Part shown: positions 58,680 to 64,000 of the stretch, in pieces
Layout of the letters: each line of letters starts with the position of its first letter
Numbering within the stretch: the first letter of the stretch is position 1
Assembly: GCA_037576195.1 (NCBI GenBank)
Contig: CM075101.1
Location: forward strand, 32,860,001-32,924,000
Direction: 5' to 3'
From: Phytoseiulus persimilis
Taxonomy: Eukaryota; Arthropoda; Arachnida; Mesostigmata; Phytoseiidae
DNA: 64,000 bases
Notes under the pieces: generated by a model
Seen by the model: only the letters and a program-made list of their open reading frames with translations
Database searches by the model: none
Told to the model about the DNA's origin: nothing
Position numbers and translations under genes: made by a program

Positions 58680-61528
58680 CGAACCGTGTGAAGGCCCTGG
58701 TCAGCGGAGAGCAGACTTACCACGAGGGGACTGACCTCAAATGTCAACCGATGATACGCGGGAGCCTCGGCATGCCAGTTCCTTTCAGTAAATACTTTCG
58801 CTCGACATTCGCATGATTGATACTTCTCCAGATACTGCCGGGATCGTCAAACATTGGCTGTTCATTATCTTGCGGAATAAAAAACAGCTGTCAGCCAAAA
58901 TCCTCCCGAATCGTTCATGAAACATTCACCTGAGTGTGATGTATATTTACGCTTCGCCTCTCCCGATTTCGTCGAAAAACACTCCGCCATTTTAGGAGCC
59001 CTGAAAACGATTCATCCCAGCTGTGCGGCTAATTTCCAGCTCCCGAAGGAGAGGCTGGCTACAAAAAGCTTGGCGGCAATCATTTTCGAAGCAGCACCGT
59101 GAAGGATCCGGCAGACAGGAGCCGATTGAACACCAACGGAACCTTTCGGAGTTGATTAGAAAGCTGAAGTGAAAGGAATGAGTAGAGCTGGCGGGGAAGG
59201 AGAACCATGCCAAATTCTGCGTACCATCTGTGTATGACTAAGAAAGTTCCCTCATTTTCTCGAGCGAAGCACAATTCGAGATCGACCAATTCAGCAGTCT
59301 TCGCGACTGAGGAAAGCGTATACTTCTCCATGAAACCTGAGTTTACGTCGGGAAGGTTTAGAAATCTGGCAAATTCTTGAGGGCGACAGTGCACGGATCC
59401 ATTTCGAGTCAAGTCAGGCTGCGTGAGAACGTTCTAGCATCGCAACGTGGAATCAGAGCTCCGAGTCAGGCAAGGAGAGGTACAAACAGAGAAACGAAAA
59501 GCTCAAATCGGAAAACAGCATTGTCAAAGTATAAAGAGAAGCATCACCGGAGAATGATCCGCCGACACGATCGAGAGTTTCCCAGGTGACTCGTCGGCAA
59601 ATACACATTAAAGAAGTCTCAAGCCATCTTAACCTCAGGTTCCTTGATATGCATCATCCGACTTTATTGAAAGCTCCTACTTTTGTTCCTCGCGCAGATT
59701 CTTCGAGACTACTATGAAGCAATGACGTCGAACGAATGAGAATGAATTCCCCTCTCGGAAACTCACGTAAAGCAGGCCTCCACAGTTGCGAGTGGGCGTA
59801 ACATTCGTACAAACACAAAACGGAGTATGATGCAAATATGATAAGACGACGCTATATAGCCACATATTCATGCCAACAAACGCCCTGTCCTCCTCCGACC
59901 TTGGTTGCAGACTATGCCTCAGCTTGGGGTCCGGGAGATGCCGTTGCTGGTCTTGTTTGTGCTTCTGCTGCAACTCCTGATGCCATTGTTCCTGATAAGG
60001 AGGAGGCGTCGCTCCTCTTTGTCTCTGAAGAGAATTATACAGACCTCGCCTCACCTCCTCCGAGCCTACGCTCAGCTTCCTCGGAGAAAGAGTCGGGGAA
60101 AAGGATGCGCTGCATTAATATTGCTGAATCACAAGACGTTTGTTCTCGTTCCGTTTCTTCGGGGCGCTGCCCGAGTGCCATGCCCCGCGAGGATAGCCTG
60201 CTTACGATCAAGATGCCACATTCATTGGATTCCTTGGGAGCTCCGATGCTTCTCATACGGGGCGTATACAATCTCCGTTACGATCCTCATCACTGCATGT
60301 GGAATGGAATGTCGTCACGTCTAGCCTGCATCCTGGTCAACTCCGCGCTCTTGGATCATTTGGAACAAATTCTACATTTTCGTAGACCAGTCTGAAAAAA
60401 CATTTGGACCGCGAGGTATCACTCCACTTTTTTTTGGTAAATGCTCGGTCAACTCTGAATTTCTGTCAGCCGACCTGGCTAAGGAGTGGAAACTACTCGG
60501 CGACGGTCCTTGATAGGAGAGTTCAGGGAAACCGCGCAGAAGGGGGCGTAGCCAGGATCGGTCCATATTAGGGGCGGCCTATTTATGGAGAATAGGTCGA
60601 ATCCTTGTGTACAGCGGATCATATGGTGGACGTTGAATCTTCTCATTTTCATTCAAAAAGAGCTGGAGAGACTGCGTCGGTATTATGAGCGTTTTCAGTG
60701 GGGCCCAACTTTGCATTTCTGGTCACATTCTTTTAATCCGAGGCTGAGAAAAAGACTTATAGGGTAAGGGATCGCTGTTTCGGAATTGCTCCGAAATCTG
60801 GAGGGAGGGAAGAAGGGTAAGGGAAGTCAGTGTCATTCTCTGGGGCTCCTTTTCACTCCTTGAAGAGGTCATCACCAACGACCGCGGAGCCCATCTGTTT
60901 CCAGGTTCATCCCCCCATTCAGAATCCCATGGGTCCTGAAAATGGCCTGGAATAAACTTCGAATCGGAAAGCAGAGACCTTGGTCGCAGTACAGGAGCTC
61001 ACTACTGCTCAGGCGACCGAGCTGTAATTGTTTCGTTTGCCCATCACGCCGAATTTTCCTCAAATTTCGCACTCAACGCAACTCCGATGCTCAGCATGCC
61101 GTTGGAGTGAGTAGCGCCATACTCTATCCGAAGGTTACAGATTACAGAGCTTTTAGGGATTACAAAGGAAAAAGCTGATCCGCTGGAGCAATCGAGACGT
61201 AAATAAGTCTTCAAGGCGCGCAATCTGAGGCCCTAGCTGCACCCCCGTCTATATGCTATGATTCAGCTCCCAATATTTGAATGTTTCCACTGAAAATGTT
61301 CTCCCTGCCCTCGAGGAGTTTCGCACATTATATCGCAGCTCTCGTCAATGACTCCTGAAACTGCTCGCTTTCGCTGACCTGGGAGAAATGCTCAAGCTCA
61401 GCAGAAGTATTCTCTCGAGCAACGGTTCGTGACTTCACTGTGACTCAAGATGATTCCTGTGGGATCTCCTGGTCGATTCTTCAATGGGCCGGTGTGTGGT
61501 CATTCAAGGAAAAGAAAAGGGCTCAAGA
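58680..61528. other. No recognisable gene
   Basis: Overlapping frames at 59,677-60,395 (185 and 139 codons on +, 125 on -) share the same bases and none shows a known domain. A hAT-like GGCGTAGCCAGGATCGG lies at 60,547. Confidence 0.4.
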
Positions 61529-61598
61529 AGAGTTGGGCAGATTCGAATCAAGTTAATTCGCCTCGCGTATCAGAAGTGATTCGAATCTGCCCAACTCT
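61529..61598. other. Perfect hairpin: 22-bp arms, 26-base loop
   Basis: The left arm, AGAGTTGGGCAGATTCGAAT plus CA, is exactly complementary to 61,577-61,598. The loop is 26 bases. Arm and loop sizes are like those of a small-RNA precursor, but a perfect stem is also what a young foldback or MITE remnant would show. No flanking pairing extends it. Confidence 0.6.
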
Positions 61599-64000
61599 AG
61601 GTTCAAGTCATTGCGAGCTTCTGCGATGAATGGGAGAATGAGCCTCAGGATCAGATTGAGGGACTCGAGAGTGTGATTTGAGATCGATGGGTCGCTCCCT
61701 GACGGCTGCACCCTGGGATCCTTGAGAGACTACAGCAAAGGGGCCCGATCACATCTCCGGAAAACTTCCAAAGCATCTGGACGAGCCTGATTGGGCAGAA
61801 CTGTACATCAGGTTTCTCTGTTTCACAGAGGAGAGTCGGATGTACTGTCAGCTGTCAAGCGAGCGTCAGAGTGCTGCGTATTCCGCGGAACAAGATCCTT
61901 CCCTCGAAGTTTTGACTTGCAGGTGTCTCACTTGACATTCCGAGCGCAGAGCGGCAGCTCCAAGGATTGGAACAGAAGATCGCGAGGAATACCAACTCGA
62001 AGAGTTCGCAGGAATTTTCCTCGAATTCCGAGTGAGGAGCGCGCGGAACGCGAGGAGCAAACCAGCGAGAAAAATTTCGAGACGTTTCACATTATTCACA
62101 GCTGAGTTTCGTCGCCGGAAGAGTTCGCACTCGCTGGGAAGAACGAACCACTTTGAAACGCCTTCCTTCAAAGACGCGTCGGAAAGCGATCAAATGAACC
62201 CGAACATCATGAAGTAGATCGGGAAGCCTCTAAGTTCTGCAGAAGTGCCCAAGATTGTCGCTTGCAGTGCAGCGCCAATCAATCTGTATAGGGGGAAAGA
62301 GGAGCGAAACGATCGAGGCAAAACACAACTGGGACCGTGAGGGATGTGCGGACGAGGTGGTGATGGAATCATCAATCACTGATCTAGCGCCCCATCCTAG
62401 GAGAACAGTTCATCTCTCTGAGTATTAGGATCCATACGAAACACGGAGGTCATCATAATCGACCATCTTCACGATACAGATGAGTTATCCCAGACATGAC
62501 TGACGGGTACGAATGATGGTGTTCTCTACCCCACACAGAAACACGATTCGACAAGAAGGAAATTCAGCAAGGGAGGAGGTCCCATGCAGGAAGTCGGCTG
62601 ACATCGCATGGAAGAACAAGGAACAAGCCGTGAAATATTTGCGACCTGGGTAGAAGGAATAGCTGGCGAGTGGAATGATGAGTTATGACCGTTTGTTTGT
62701 CTTTCTGGATCAATTAAGCGAGCCTCATGAGACCCACTCGCAGCTCCATATCGCCATAACTTCGGTGGCTCGGGGAGTCAGTGGGCAGTCAAAGACTCCC
62801 TGCGTTTGTCCGCAAGTCATCTTGAGGGCAGGCAGTGAATGGTCCTCCCGGATGCTTATCAGCTGTTCCAACCGTATGTCGCTTACCCGCACCATATTAG
62901 CCACCGGGAACTACCACGCAAAGTTTTCCCAGTTCCGTTCAACGTGAATACAGCAATTTGCGTGGAACGTCGCTTTTTGTCTGATGTTTAGCCAGGCTTG
63001 ATCACCGAACATACAAAATTAGAGAATGTAAGGGTTTCGAGATTTTCACCCGCGAGTTAGACGAATGGTCGCTCCGCACAGATCAGCCCAGACATTTGGA
63101 GCTTACCTCAGAGCAGCCCTCAGCTCAGGCTGGGCCGACTCTGTCGGATTCGATGCCCGGATTCTCACACCATCGAGGCTTCGAACGTCGGAGGAGCTTC
63201 CTTCCGTCTCTGAGACCCAAGATCGCTCGACCCTCGAAACCTAGCTCCCGCAACACAGGGCGGAACGACGGGATGCGCTGCTATGGCATAGAAAGGGAAG
63301 ACCACGGGCAGCGAATGTCAATCTTGGGACTGTCGCTCCAGGAGTCGTTACCAAGTCTTGATCCGAGAAGGCCCGGACGGGCCCAAACGAAGCGGTCTCA
63401 ACTCCAACGGCGGCTCTTCATTATTCCTAGCAAACACATTGGAACCCTATCAAACTTATTTATAGCCCTGGATGGTGCCACGCACAAGATCCCATCGCCT
63501 CCCACCTCGAGAGGGAGGTCTTTGCTCGGTCTCGCATTCTTCTTCCGGGAGATTGCTGGCAACGACTGACTGCAGTTCTCACTGACCTTTGCTTACTCGG
63601 GAGGGAAACACGAAGCATTATCCCTCGGCAGGTCTCCTCACTCCACACATGATTCACATTCATGAGGCACAAGCGGCGTGTTTTGCCACGAATGCCGTCG
63701 CTCCAGGATCCAAGAAAAGATGCAACAGCCTGTATGAGCATCCCAAGCCAATCGAATTCACGGAGCACGCCGTTTTCTCGATCAAATGCAGGGGATCGTG
63801 TCCGAAGTATCCGAACTCAGAAGCGTCATTATCGCTTCTTGTCCCGGTCGTGTGACCGTTGCTGTTTCTACAGGCGATGCTTGAAGCGTCAGGGCTCGCA
63901 AGTGTTTGCGCAATGATTCCTGTTCCGTTAGGTGGTTTATTCGAGACGTCTATTGGATGGAATATTTCTCTAACTTTCCTGTTCTTGGTCGGCTCCGATC
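61599..64000. other. No recognisable gene
   Basis: Frames up to 157 codons (63,096-63,569 +) with an overlapping frame on the opposite strand. No motif, splice structure or repeat that I can support. Confidence 0.4.

Noticed and set aside
58148-58816. 222-codon frame on +
   Set aside because: Mostly covered by a hAT MITE with target duplication; no domain seen.
59677-60395. Overlapping frames of 185, 139 and 125 codons
   Set aside because: They compete on both strands, with no domain or splice evidence; the hydrophobic leucine run in one frame is not enough.

Overview
The window looks like repeat-rich chromosomal DNA from a metazoan, most likely an arthropod. This rests on short spliced introns with GT..AG borders and pyrimidine tracts, an atlastin-like GTPase remnant, an animal-type extended-PHD (G2E3/PHF7-like) gene, copia-class LTR sequence, two kinds of non-LTR (LINE) remnant, and hAT, pogo and mariner-like miniature elements. 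There is no bacterial gene packing. I cannot name the species. A mite or tick would fit, but that is a guess. Most open frames over 60 codons are chance frames in balanced-composition DNA or lie inside repeats.

Layout. 1-4,400: fragments of a frameshifted atlastin-like pseudogene on +, interrupted by a 213-bp hAT MITE (411-623). 4,752-5,554: a decayed hAT-type element. 5,725-17,000: a rearranged segmental duplication. Block A (about 6,193-8,921) and block B (about 10,610-13,298) are near-identical direct copies offset by about 4.38 kb. Block C (about 13,300-16,956) is an inverted, more diverged copy of the block-A region and its flank. Each block carries an unknown ORF, an array of a 45-bp minisatellite, or both, and an extended-PHD finger gene in three exons. 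A and B look intact; C is a pseudogene. 16,957-20,473: a copia element on -, truncated in reverse transcriptase, with its 5' LTR at 20,047-20,473 and its integrase core replaced by a 30-bp tandem repeat. Two further LTRs of the same family lie at 9,915-10,345 and 14,112-14,941; the latter is split by a LINE fragment.

20,474-33,031: diverged minisatellite (21,060-21,250), a perfect-ended pogo-like MITE (22,468-22,804), a LINE reverse-transcriptase remnant on - (29,100-30,620) lying between TA-flanked palindromic termini (28,718 and 31,729), and a 656-bp inverted-repeat element (32,376-33,031). 33,032-53,667: about 20 kb in which I recognise no gene, only scattered hAT-type ends. 53,668-64,000: a 1.0-kb element with long inverted repeats, a 30-bp minisatellite, a 439-bp hAT MITE, a perfect 22-bp-arm hairpin (61,529-61,598), and otherwise nothing recognisable.

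How it fits together. The only genes that look potentially functional are ePHD copies A and B. Each sits convergent to the unknown ORF with a 45-bp array between them. The minisatellite unit also occurs singly inside hAT-ended MITEs (411-623 and near 3,180), so it probably expanded from a hAT interior. The three copia LTRs share the same target sequence (GTTAT) in the same host repeat, so one insertion event, later duplicated and inverted, explains much of the mosaic at 9-21 kb.
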